Below, piece by piece: positions 18,414-26,617 of a stretch of DNA of 64,000 nt. Both the position numbers and the translations under genes were made by a program. The first letter of the stretch is position 1. Each line of letters opens with the position of its first letter. The stretch spans positions 1-64,000 of the forward strand of contig JANXDC010000015.1 in the NCBI GenBank assembly GCA_025059945.1. The letters run 5' to 3'. The stretch comes from Bacteroidota bacterium. GTDB taxonomy: Bacteria; Bacteroidota; Rhodothermia; JANXDC01. Below the pieces are notes generated by a model. That model was not told the DNA's origin. It worked only from the letters and a program-made list of their open reading frames with translations, and ran no database searches.

Positions 18414-19538
18414 CTATGGCGGACGAAAACCCAGGAAGCTGAGCAGTTTTGTCAGGACCTCCGGGGCGCGCACCCGATAGGCGGAGAACTCCCGCCGAGG
18501 CTTGTAGGTGCGGCGCAGCCGATCGAAGTATGCGCATCGCTCCCCTGGGGGCAAGGCGAACACGGCCCGCAGGGCTTGATCGTCCGGCCCGGGATCGTAG
18601 ACGGCGTGCACCAGATCCGCTAGCGCCTCCCACAGGGGCCGCCCAGAGGACAGGCTGATCTGCCCGGCCTCCGGCAAATGGGCCTCGGGAGACCAGGTGG
18701 GCTCGTAGCCGAAATGCGCGCACGCGGCCCGATACAACGCCTCTACGGCCCGCAGGCGCGCCTCCAAGCTATGGCCCGCTATGTGAGGGGTACCCAGGCG
18801 CACGCGGCGCAACAGATCCGGATCCACACACGGCTCCCCCTCCCAAACGTCCAGCACCACGTGGGCCTCCGGATGGCCGCGCAACCATCTGCAGAGCGCG
18901 CGCCCATCGAAGACCGCGCCCCGGCTTGTGTTGAGCAGCCAAACGTCCGGCCGCAGCCAGCGGAGCCGGCGCTCGTTGAGCAGATGCCAGGTGGCGTGTC
19001 GCCGAGCCCGATACAGGGGAACGTGGAAAGTGACCAGCTGCGCCCCCAGGGCCTCCCGCAGGGGCACAAAACCCTGCTCTCCGGCCTCCTTGCGCGGAGG
19101 GTCGCAGCGCAGCACAGACAGGCCTAACTGCTCAAACCATCGCGCTACGCGCTCCCCAATGCGACCGCATCCTATGACCGCCGCCGTCCATCCTTGTGGC
19201 CATTGCCCAGAAAGCCGAGCCAGCTTAAGCACGGCCGCCAGCACGTACTCGGCCACAGCCTGGGTGCTGGAGCCCGGAGCGTGCGCAAACGCGATTCCGG
19301 CCCGACGCAGGTAGGCCAGGTCCACGTGATCGGTGCCCACGGTGGCGCTGCCCACAAAGCGCACCCGGCTTCCCTGTAGCAGCCGTCGGTCAACGCGCGT
19401 AATTGAGCGCACGAGCAGCACCTGCGCCTCTCGAACCTCATCGGGCCCTATGGCGCGTCCGGGATAGGTGCACACCTGGCCCAAGTGGGCGAAGGCCTCA
19501 AGCACCCCTGGCAGGTTTTCATCGGCTACGATGCGCAT
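18414..19538 (-). CDS. pdxB: 4-phosphoerythronate dehydrogenase
   Basis: NAD-dependent 2-hydroxyacid dehydrogenase for the second step of the DXP-dependent pyridoxal 5'-phosphate pathway. The 374-aa product opens with the PdxB hallmark MRIVADENLPG. It has the Rossmann GCGRIGERVA, LLNTSRGAVFDG (catalytic Arg), DVWEGEP (Glu) and TPHIAGHS (His) motifs, and a C-terminal PdxB dimerisation extension (about 285-374). It is first in a three-gene unit with the secreted unknown and the binding lipoprotein; no functional reason for that grouping is evident. Confidence 0.92.
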   Translation of the reverse strand: MRIVADENLPGVLEAFAHLGQVCTYPGRAIGPDEVREAQVLLVRSITRVDRRLLQGSRVRFVGSATVGTDHVDLAYLRRAGIAFAHAPGSSTQAVAEYVLAAVLKLARLSGQWPQGWTAAVIGCGRIGERVARWFEQLGLSVLRCDPPRKEAGEQGFVPLREALGAQLVTFHVPLYRARRHATWHLLNERRLRWLRPDVWLLNTSRGAVFDGRALCRWLRGHPEAHVVLDVWEGEPCVDPDLLRRVRLGTPHIAGHSLEARLRAVEALYRAACAHFGYEPTWSPEAHLPEAGQISLSSGRPLWEALADLVHAVYDPGPDDQALRAVFALPPGERCAYFDRLRRTYKPRREFSAYRVRAPEVLTKLLSFLGFRPP

Positions 19539-19957
19539 CCATCAAGCGCACCAAGACCATGCGATTCCGTACAAACCGTTTCATCAAAGTGCCCAGGGGC
19601 CTGCCCGCGCGGCTTTAAGCCCCTGTGGGGCCCGTTTGAGCGCGCATCCAGGCGCCGCAGCGTCCCGCTACGGCCCCGGCTTGCTGCGCATCTGGATTCG
19701 GCCCCATGGAACGCCCCCGCTCGGGACCGCCCCAACGGGCGCAAAGACAAAGGCGTGCGGGGCCCTTCTCATGCCAACCGATTGGGAAAAACTCAGCCTG
19801 CACCACCCAAAACAACGTTCGCTTGCCGGTTTTTTCAAGAAACGAGTGAGAACGGCTGCTTCTAGTGGCCATAACACGAAGGGTTGCCTTATGGAGGCGA
19901 ACCTTCCGATCGAGGATGGAAAAGACGCCCTACATATGTGAGATCGGCCCGTCGAGA
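19539..19957. other. 419-bp intergenic region without a convincing gene
   Basis: It lies between pdxB (starts at 19538, minus) and the antiporter stop (19958, minus). The open frames here have no domain and mostly start inside pdxB. Two foldable elements are visible: CAGGGGC/GCCCCTG (19594-19600 and 19619-19625), and a GGTT-GCCT/AGGC-AACC hairpin around 19883-19904. No T-rich tail follows either. The segment at about 19780-19870 is more A/T-rich than its surroundings. It could hold the pdxB leader, the antiporter 3' UTR or an unannotated RNA. Confidence 0.5.
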
Positions 19958-21202
19958 TCACCGAATCTCCGGCTGCGGTTCTAGGTGGCGGGCCCGAGCG
20001 GGGTAGAGCAACTGCAACAGCGGAGTGGCCATGAGCGTGGTCGCGATGGCCATGAGCGCCATCAAGGTGAAGAGCTCGCGCGAGATCACCCCCAAATCGA
20101 GCCCGATGTTGAGGATAACGAGCTCCATAAGCCCGCGCGTGTTCATGAGCGCGCCTATAGCCCAGGCCGCGCGCCCGTCTAGGCCCATTAAACGTGCGAT
20201 CCCGGCGCAGGCCCCGAACTTGCCCGCGATGGCCACGGCAAACACGAGCAGCCCATAGACCCAAACGGATCCATCAAGCAGCAGGGACAGGTCGGTCCGC
20301 AGGCCGGTGTAGGCAAAAAACAGCGGCAGCAGAAGTACAGTCACTAAGTCTTCTATCCGCTGGCCTATCTCCCGCACAAAGCTCGGATCCTTCGGCATGG
20401 CCAGACCCAGCAGGAAGGCCCCGAAAAGGGCATGCACCCCGATGCCCTCTGTGAGGATGCTTGAGAACAACACCAAGCCTAAGACCACAGCCAATATGTC
20501 CTGGCTCACCTGTCCCCGCAGGCGGTACCAGCAGATAAGACGCTCCAGAAGCCTGCGGCCCGGTCCGAGCAGCGCGACCGCGTAGGCGAGTACGCCCAAA
20601 AGAGCAAGCGCAGCCAGACCCCACTGCCCGGGACGCACCAAGGCCAACATGAGCGCCAGCATGAGCCAGCCGACTACGTCCTTGATGCCGGCCGCCACTA
20701 TGCTGATCACTCCTACGGGGCTGTGCAGCAGGTTGCGCTCACTTAGGATGCGGGCCAGCACAGGAAAAGCCGTGATGCTCATGGCCACGGCCATAAAGAG
20801 GGCGAAAACCCAACGCGGCACGCCTTCGGGGGCGAAAACCCCATGAAGCCCCCATCCCAGCAGCCCTCCCAGCGCGAACGGAACCACGATGCCTGCCTGG
20901 GCCACCCGGACCGCTGCGCGCTGCGTCTGCCGCAACAGCCGAGGATCCACCTCAAGCCCGATCAAGAACATAAACAACACAAGCCCCAGCTGGCTGGCCC
21001 CATGCAAAAGGCCCATATGGGAGGGCGGGAAGAGCCACCCCCAAAACCCCGGAGCCAGGTTGCCCAGCAAGGAGGGCCCTAAGAGCAACCCGGCCAGCAT
21101 CTCCCCTACGACTTGGGGCTGGTGCAGGCGCCGAAAGGCCCATCCGAGGAGCCGGGATACCGAAAGGATCACGCCGATCTGCACAAGAAAAAGCAACAGC
21201 AT
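19958..21202 (-). CDS. CPA2-family cation/proton antiporter
   Basis: A 414-aa integral membrane protein with about 12-13 helices. It has the Na_H_Exchanger fold (LGPSLLG, FMFLIGLEVD, AMSITAFPVLARIL) and resembles KefB/CHX-type antiporters, but lacks the C-terminal TrkA-N/USP domain. The ion-binding helix reads AAGIKDVVGW, with Lys174-Asp175 where antiporters usually have Asp-Asp or Asn-Asp. The expected substrates are Na+ or K+ against H+, unproven. It follows the 95-aa gene by 49 bp. Confidence 0.88.
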   Translation of the reverse strand: MLLLFLVQIGVILSVSRLLGWAFRRLHQPQVVGEMLAGLLLGPSLLGNLAPGFWGWLFPPSHMGLLHGASQLGLVLFMFLIGLEVDPRLLRQTQRAAVRVAQAGIVVPFALGGLLGWGLHGVFAPEGVPRWVFALFMAVAMSITAFPVLARILSERNLLHSPVGVISIVAAGIKDVVGWLMLALMLALVRPGQWGLAALALLGVLAYAVALLGPGRRLLERLICWYRLRGQVSQDILAVVLGLVLFSSILTEGIGVHALFGAFLLGLAMPKDPSFVREIGQRIEDLVTVLLLPLFFAYTGLRTDLSLLLDGSVWVYGLLVFAVAIAGKFGACAGIARLMGLDGRAAWAIGALMNTRGLMELVILNIGLDLGVISRELFTLMALMAIATTLMATPLLQLLYPARARHLEPQPEIR

Positions 21203-21251
21203 AAGGCCGGCGTCCAGGCGCTCGATGTCACGCTCCGACTAGGGCAACGCG

Positions 21252-21539
21252 CTACAGTTGCTTAAGCAAGTGGGGCGCGATCGGGATGAGGTATTGGGGC
21301 TCAAACGCCTCCTTGTGCACGCCCATGAGCCCAGTGCCCCGAAAGTCCACCACCACGTACGGCCCCAGAAAACTGATGACTTCGCCAATGCCATAATACT
21401 GGGGTGCCGGACCGTAGTAGACGAGCTGGCCTTTTTCGAGCCGGTTTCGGGCCCGCCAATGATAGGGCTTGACCACCGGCAGCAGATCCAGCCGGTACCG
21501 AGGAGGTGAGGGACGCGATATGCTCGAGCGAGCGGGCAC
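21252..21539 (-). CDS. Small DUF3553-like/beta-barrel protein (hypothetical)
   Basis: A 95-aa product. Residues 35-85 (LEKGQLVYYG...GEVISFLGPYVVVDFRGTG) form a run of beta strands resembling the small SH3/Tudor-like DUF3553 domain; residues 1-30 are Pro/Arg-rich and low in similarity. The start GTG 21539 is uncertain because no Shine-Dalgarno is seen. An overlapping 110-aa frame was rejected because it is Cys/Trp/Ser-rich without a domain pattern. It sits between DUF2461 and the antiporter on the same strand. Confidence 0.55.
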   Translation of the reverse strand: MPARSSISRPSPPRYRLDLLPVVKPYHWRARNRLEKGQLVYYGPAPQYYGIGEVISFLGPYVVVDFRGTGLMGVHKEAFEPQYLIPIAPHLLKQL

Positions 21540-21583
21540 AGCCGTAAGCTACGGGAAAGCGCGGACTTCACGCAACGACCCCT

Positions 21584-22297
21584 CTAGGGACGAGGGGCCA
21601 AGAGCTCCAGTAAGGGCCAAAGCGTCTGGCTACGGGCCAACGTCCAGTCCATTACCTCCGGTCGGGTGGCGGTAGACTCCTCCAGCGCCGTCCAGGCGTA
21701 CAATTGCTTGTGCAACAACCATTCCCGCGCGGGATGATCGCTCGGATATCCTGTGGGGAGCCTACTTATGCGCTCACCCCGGATCTGAAACCAGGCCCGA
21801 AACTCCGGACTCCGTACGATGCCTTCTAGCTCTCGGTAGCGCTCCGCTACGATACGGCGCAACCGGCGCACATAGAAGGCGTCCGTGTTCCAGCTTCCGC
21901 CGGCCAGGAAGCAATTTCCAGGCTCCAAGTGCAAGTAGACCCCGATTTCCTCGTCCCAGCGAACCGGAAAGTACAGCCCCAGGTGGGTCTTGTAGGGGTC
22001 CTTGTTGGCGGAAAATCGAACATCCCGGTAAATCCGAAACGGAGACCGCTTAGGATCGGCCACAAGCGCAAGCCCCGCCTGCTCAAACCGCGCGGCCAGC
22101 AGCTGACAGAAGCGCACGGCTGGCTCCCGGTAGCAATGCTCGTAATCGGCGCGGTGGGCGGCAAACCAAGCCCGATCGTTATGGATTTTGAGCTCGCGCA
22201 AAAAAGCGAACAAACCCGCAGGGAACCCCTTGAAATCGTCCTCGGGGATAGAGGGACGAGCATCGAGAAACGGGTTAAACTGCATAGGGAGCTGCAC
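21584..22297 (-). CDS. DUF2461 family protein (TIGR02453)
   Basis: A 237-aa cytosolic protein. FLRELKIHNDRAWFAAHRADYE and the later FRIYRDVRFSANKDPYKTHLG segment are diagnostic for DUF2461, whose biochemical function is not established. Start ATG 22297; ATG 22285 is an alternative. It is divergent from the SRAP gene with 75 bp between the starts. Confidence 0.88.
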   Translation of the reverse strand: MQLPMQFNPFLDARPSIPEDDFKGFPAGLFAFLRELKIHNDRAWFAAHRADYEHCYREPAVRFCQLLAARFEQAGLALVADPKRSPFRIYRDVRFSANKDPYKTHLGLYFPVRWDEEIGVYLHLEPGNCFLAGGSWNTDAFYVRRLRRIVAERYRELEGIVRSPEFRAWFQIRGERISRLPTGYPSDHPAREWLLHKQLYAWTALEESTATRPEVMDWTLARSQTLWPLLELLAPRP

Positions 22298-22334
22298 CCA
22301 GTTCGCAATGCTTTTAGTAGGCCCCTTTGTTGGC

Positions 22335-22342
22335 TATCTTTT
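22335..22342 (+). promoter_or_regulatory. Probable -7 element upstream of the SRAP gene
   Basis: TATCTTTT fits TAnnTTTG at seven of eight positions. It would place the transcript start near 22349, just downstream of the in-frame ATG at 22343, supporting translation from 22373. No -33 TTG at the right distance is seen. Confidence 0.4.
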
Positions 22343-22372
22343 ATGCGGCATGGACACCGAAACCGAAGCCGT

Positions 22373-23035
22373 ATGTGCGGCCGCTTTAGCTTGACGCGCA
22401 ACCCCCTAGAGGCGGTTTCCCTGCTAAGGGGTCTGGAGCCCCCGGAGCCTTTTCGGCCCCGCTACAATATCGCCCCTGCTCAGCTCGTTTGGGCCCTCAT
22501 TGCCCCTCAGGGCCGGCTGGAGCTTGCGCTTCTGCACTGGGGGTTCAAGCTCAAAGAGGGCGGCCGGCTCATCAATGCGCGCGCAGAAACGGTCCCAGAA
22601 AAACCCATGTTCCGGCGCGCTTTCCGATGGCGACGCTGTATCGTGTGGGCCGACGGCTTTTATGAATGGCGCCGTGTGCAGCCCCGATGGCGAACCCCGT
22701 ATTACGTTCGCTTCCGCGACCATCACGTATTCGGCATGGCCGGTCTCTGGGAGGAGGTCCCAGATCCGCGGGGAGGGCGGCTGCGGGCGGCCGTCGTACT
22801 GACCACAGAGTCCAACGCGCTTCTGCGGCCCATCCATGAGCGCATGCCTCTTATTCTACCCCCAGAGGCCTATGAGGCCTGGTTGCGCGCGCCCGCTGCG
22901 GAGCTTAAGCGACTCTGGCATCGGCTGCGACCGCATCCGGACGATACGCTGGAGGCCTATCCGGTCTCCAGGCGCGTAAACGACCCCCGCGTAGACGAAC
23001 CTGCGCTGATCTGGCCCGCCCTTAGTCGCGCGTAA
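22373..23035 (+). CDS. SRAP family (YedK/HMCES) abasic-site DNA-protein crosslinking protein
   Basis: A 220-aa protein that shields abasic sites in single-stranded DNA by a thiazolidine crosslink through Cys2. The catalytic set is present: Cys2 in MCGRFS, Asn in RYNIAPAQ, Glu in DGFYEWRR and His in IHERMPLIL. The requirement for Cys directly after Met fixes the start at ATG 22373, although longer in-frame starts exist upstream. The last 14 bp overlap the convergent membrane-protein gene. Confidence 0.93.
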   Translation: MCGRFSLTRNPLEAVSLLRGLEPPEPFRPRYNIAPAQLVWALIAPQGRLELALLHWGFKLKEGGRLINARAETVPEKPMFRRAFRWRRCIVWADGFYEWRRVQPRWRTPYYVRFRDHHVFGMAGLWEEVPDPRGGRLRAAVVLTTESNALLRPIHERMPLILPPEAYEAWLRAPAAELKRLWHRLRPHPDDTLEAYPVSRRVNDPRVDEPALIWPALSRA

Positions 23036-23870
23036 GGCGTATATACGCCATGGGCTGGCGATTCCAGAGACCTGCGATCGCACAGTATGCGGCGAACAGC
23101 TCCCAGGCAAACGGAGGATATCCCAGGTAGCCCAGCAGGGGCATCTCAAACAGCTTAGGCCTGTCGACCCAAGGTACTGCATAGACCCATTTGGGGTAGG
23201 AACCGTAATTCCAGAGCTCCCAGCATAGCCCACACAGCAGGGCCCCAAGTCCGAGGGCGACCACCGGACGCCAATCTCCCTGCGCCGTGTGGGCTAGGAG
23301 ACTGGGCCGACCCGTAAGCACGTTGAGGGGTTCCACCAGCAGATATACAACCCCCCAGACGAAGGGAAACGCATACTGAGGCCAGAGCCCGATGGCGAGG
23401 AGCATCAGCAGGCCGCAGGCGAACATGCCGGCAAGCAACGCGCGGCTTGGCCGCAGCCGGGGTCCGGAGCGAAAACGCCGCATCCAGGACCATGTGGCCA
23501 TCCATTCGGCAGCACCGAAGACGGCGGGCAGGACGGTGGAAAAACTCAAGCTAGCCCAAAAGGCGTATTCTAGATCGCTGAACAACTCGCGCCCCGCATA
23601 AGACCAATTGCGCGTGTGGAGGTTGAAGGCTTCAAACAGCCACCAGAGCGGAACCGAGACTACGAACAACTCAAGGTAACGCCGCGGGTTGCGCTTAAGC
23701 AGCGAATCCCCCGAACGGGCATACGTCCAAGCGTCAAGGGTTAGGGCAAAGCCCAGCCAGAGCGGAAAGAACCCCCAATGCGTGCGCGGCCCCTCTAAGC
23801 CCCAGTTTAGAGCCCAAAAGAGAGCCACTAAAACCAGTCCCCACCGACCATGTGCCGGAAAAGCCCGCAT
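23022..23870 (-). CDS. Polytopic membrane protein of unknown function
   Basis: A 282-aa protein with about seven hydrophobic segments and unusually high Trp and Tyr content. No known domain is recognised. Two segments look alike: WWLFEAFNLHTRNWSY (about residue 76) and CWELWNYGSYPKWVY (about 220). Each is followed by a short charged loop and another helix, which suggests an internal duplication. Start ATG 23870; the 123-bp region to the divergent lipoprotein gene would hold both promoters. Confidence 0.7.
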   Translation of the reverse strand: MRAFPAHGRWGLVLVALFWALNWGLEGPRTHWGFFPLWLGFALTLDAWTYARSGDSLLKRNPRRYLELFVVSVPLWWLFEAFNLHTRNWSYAGRELFSDLEYAFWASLSFSTVLPAVFGAAEWMATWSWMRRFRSGPRLRPSRALLAGMFACGLLMLLAIGLWPQYAFPFVWGVVYLLVEPLNVLTGRPSLLAHTAQGDWRPVVALGLGALLCGLCWELWNYGSYPKWVYAVPWVDRPKLFEMPLLGYLGYPPFAWELFAAYCAIAGLWNRQPMAYIRLTRD

Positions 23871-23993
23871 AGATCCGGTTGCTTGTGGCGCTTATCGGGT
23901 CCCCCATCAGACTCCGCGCAACGGGAGACCCTCTTTTGCCCTTTTGAGAGGGCCGGTCGCATTTTATACGTCCCAACCGGGCATGCGTTCTCC

Positions 23994-25049
23994 ATGCGAT
24001 CAACGTGGTGGGCCCTACTAGGGGCAGGTGCTGCGCTCAGCTGGTTTGGATGCGGCTCAGCGGAGCTCCGGTATCGGGAGCGATGGATCACGGATGACTA
24101 CCGCCTGGTGGAGCGCATCTACTGGGCTGAACTTGAGCCAGGCCGCTACCGAATTGTGCGCCGGCAGCTTGTGCGCAATAACGAACAAGGTGATCCCATC
24201 GAGGAGGTAGACCTGGGCTACGCACAACCCCTAGGGGCGGGGTACGACCTAAAGTGGACGCGATACCGATACGAGTACGGCCCCGAGGGCCGTCCCATCC
24301 GACGTCGATCCGAGACCTGGTACCGAGCCCTGCCCCCGCAAGTGCACGATAGCCTGCGCGCGCGGCTTCCGGATAGCGCCCTTACGGCGCTTTTCGAAGA
24401 CGTGTTGGCCAGTTTGCGCCGGGGCCCGCAAGATCCTCCTCAGGTGCGCTATAGCGCTTTTGCTTACGATCGATTCGGCAACCTTGTGCAGCGGCGCGAC
24501 GGCCCCTCGGACTCCCTCGGCCCCGTTCCCGTGGAGCTAGATAGCCTAGGCCGTTGGGTCCGCACCTGGACCGTGGAGGAAGGCATCGGACGCGTCGTGC
24601 GGGAGCGCCTTTACGAGGCCAAGGGGGGCTATTTGGAGCGCATCCGCTTGGAAGGGGAAGCTGAGCCCTTCTTCGAGGCCGCTTACGACAACCGTGGCCT
24701 GCGGCTCTGGGAGCGACAGTATAGTCGTCCCTCCCGCACAGGTGTGGGCTTTGTGCAGGTCTATCGGCCCGCGGAGGCGGCTGTGGAAGTACGCATCCAG
24801 GCCGTCTACGATCGACACGGCAACCTGATTCGGCAGCGCCAACAGTCCCGCATTCTACGCCCTCAGCTTGTGCCCGTCGGGGAGCTGCCCTTGATGGAAG
24901 AGCGCCACGCATACGCGCGCGAAGACTCCTTTCGCGTACGCCATTACATCTATTTTTTCGACAACCAGGCTATGCTGAGCAATCCGGGCCGACGCGAGCT
25001 TGTGCGTCGTCCCTTCTACATAGAGGAGGTCTACCAGCGCTACCGATGA
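23994..25049 (+). CDS. Putative lipoprotein of unknown function
   Basis: A 351-aa exported protein. Residues 1-20 are a signal peptide ending in LSWFGC, a loose lipobox with Cys20 as candidate anchor. The mature part is beta-rich with scattered YD-like motifs (YDRFGNLV, YDRHGNLI, YDNRGLRL) spaced irregularly, reminiscent of but weaker than RHS/YD repeats. ATG 23994 is chosen as the codon opening the signal peptide. It overlaps the TPR gene by ATGA, starting a three-gene envelope operon. Confidence 0.65.
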   Translation: MRSTWWALLGAGAALSWFGCGSAELRYRERWITDDYRLVERIYWAELEPGRYRIVRRQLVRNNEQGDPIEEVDLGYAQPLGAGYDLKWTRYRYEYGPEGRPIRRRSETWYRALPPQVHDSLRARLPDSALTALFEDVLASLRRGPQDPPQVRYSAFAYDRFGNLVQRRDGPSDSLGPVPVELDSLGRWVRTWTVEEGIGRVVRERLYEAKGGYLERIRLEGEAEPFFEAAYDNRGLRLWERQYSRPSRTGVGFVQVYRPAEAAVEVRIQAVYDRHGNLIRQRQQSRILRPQLVPVGELPLMEERHAYAREDSFRVRHYIYFFDNQAMLSNPGRRELVRRPFYIEEVYQRYR

Positions 25050-25375
25050 GCACGGATCGCATCGCACAGCTTAAGGCCTTCCTAGAGCAAGATCCTGAGG
25101 ACGCTTTCACCCATTACGCCCTAGCGCTAGAACTCTGGAAGGCGGGCCGTAGGGACGAAGCTCGCAAGACCTTTGAAGCGCTTCTGGCGCGCAACCCCGA
25201 CTATGTGGGGGCCTATTACCATTTGGCCCGCTTGTATCAGGAGCTGGGGCTTCCGGAAGAGGCGGCCAGAACGTATCAACGGGGCATCACGACGGCCCGC
25301 GCCCAAGGGGCCGAACACGCCCTGCGGGAGCTCATGGAGGCCTGGGAACGGTTTCAGGAGGAACAAAGCCCATGA
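25046..25375 (+). CDS. Small TPR-repeat protein
   Basis: A 109-aa soluble protein with about two and a half tetratricopeptide repeats (DAFTHYALALELWKAGRRDEA, YVGAYYHLARLYQELGLPEEA, and a partial third). It has no signal peptide, so it probably mediates protein contacts in the cytosol. It overlaps the genes on both sides by 4 bp (ATGA), which implies coupled translation with the lipoprotein and the LysM/RlpA gene. Confidence 0.85.
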   Translation: MSTDRIAQLKAFLEQDPEDAFTHYALALELWKAGRRDEARKTFEALLARNPDYVGAYYHLARLYQELGLPEEAARTYQRGITTARAQGAEHALRELMEAWERFQEEQSP

Positions 25376-26556
25376 AGGTGGCTCAAGCACTGCTAGCGCT
25401 GGCCATATTGGCGGCGGGAACCGAGGGATCGGTCCGCCTGTGGGCTCAGGCCCGGACGGAGGACCCCTATCACGTTGTGCAGCCCGGAGAGACGTTGTAT
25501 CGGATTTCGCAGCGCTACGGGGTTTCGGTCCAGGATCTGCGGCGCTGGAACAACCTCCCTTCCAATCGGATCCGGGTCGGACAACGGCTGCGCGTGCGGG
25601 CCCCGGAGGCCATATCCGCCGGGGTCACGGAAACGCCCCTTGAGGATCGGGATTTCGTCGTGCACGTGGTGCAACGAGGCGAGACGCTTTACCGCATCGC
25701 GCAGCGCTACGGGGTCAGCGTAGCCGAGCTACGCCGCTGGAACGGGTTAGGCGACAACTCCATACGGGCCGGGCAGCGGCTGCGCGTGCGGCTTGCGCAG
25801 CATGCGTCGACCGGTATAGCCTCCGAAGCGGAGGGGCGTTTTCACGTCGTACAACGCGGCGAGACGCTCTTCGAGATCGCCCGGCGTTATGGGCTAGCAC
25901 CCCAGCGGCTCCAGGAGGCCAATAGCCTTGCGAGCCCCACCGTATACCCCGGGCAGCGACTGCGCATTCCCCCCTCCCTGGATGCGCCTTCAGCTCCTGT
26001 CCGGTCATGGCAAACTTACGTCGTCCAGCCCGGCGACAAGGCCGCTGAAATCGCCCAACGGTTCGGGATGAGCCTGGAGGCTCTGCGCGAGGCCAACGGG
26101 CTGCGCTCGGATTCGCTGCGAGCCGGAGACATCCTGGTCGTGTATCGCCCAGAGGCTACCCAGATGACCGAGACGCGCCCTGTTTCGCCCTCCCTGCGCG
26201 CTTCTGCTGAGACGCTTGCCGTGCAGCCCACAACCCCACTCCCGAACGCCGATTGGGGGCACGTCTACCAAAGCGGAACGGCCACCGTGTATGGAGTGGA
26301 GATAAGCGGGCCCACGGCGAGCGGCGAGCTGTATGATCCGCTCAAGTTCACCTGCGCGCACCCGAGCCTGCCCTTCGGCACCGTAATCATGGTGACCAAC
26401 CGCTGGAACCAGCGCTCCGTTTTCGTAAAAGTCAACGACCGTCCCCCTAAGGGCACCCCGCCGGATGTGCTTCTGGTGTTGTCGCCCGCCGCTGCTCGGG
26501 AGATCCAGCTAGCCGAGGGCCAGCGGGCCGCGGTGGAGATCCGGATTGTACGCTGA
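25372..26556 (+). CDS. LysM-repeat protein with C-terminal RlpA-like double-psi beta-barrel
   Basis: A 394-aa exported peptidoglycan-binding protein. A signal-like segment (1-25) is followed by four LysM repeats (about 33-76, 97-140, 157-200 and 215-258) and an RlpA domain (about 300-394). The first two LysM copies are nearly identical (GETLYRI-QRYGVSV). Residues required in lytic transglycosylase RlpA are present: Glu in ASGELYD, His in CAHPSLPFG and Asp in VNDRPP. A septal or wall-remodelling glycan cleavage role is likely. There is no SPOR domain; LysM repeats replace it. Confidence 0.88.
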   Translation: MKVAQALLALAILAAGTEGSVRLWAQARTEDPYHVVQPGETLYRISQRYGVSVQDLRRWNNLPSNRIRVGQRLRVRAPEAISAGVTETPLEDRDFVVHVVQRGETLYRIAQRYGVSVAELRRWNGLGDNSIRAGQRLRVRLAQHASTGIASEAEGRFHVVQRGETLFEIARRYGLAPQRLQEANSLASPTVYPGQRLRIPPSLDAPSAPVRSWQTYVVQPGDKAAEIAQRFGMSLEALREANGLRSDSLRAGDILVVYRPEATQMTETRPVSPSLRASAETLAVQPTTPLPNADWGHVYQSGTATVYGVEISGPTASGELYDPLKFTCAHPSLPFGTVIMVTNRWNQRSVFVKVNDRPPKGTPPDVLLVLSPAAAREIQLAEGQRAAVEIRIVR

Positions 26557-26617
26557 AACCTGCACGCGTGCAGAGCGTTTAGTGACTGCGAGAACAGAGA
26601 GAGGGGATAACCGGATT

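Noticed and set aside
19468-19941. 157-aa plus-strand frame in the large gap
   Set aside because: Begins inside pdxB, has no Shine-Dalgarno and no domain, and has erratic composition. Recorded only as an intergenic region.
25460-25790. Tandem repeats as a CRISPR-like array
   Set aside because: The repeats are in-frame LysM codons, not short direct repeats with unique spacers. No cas genes are present.
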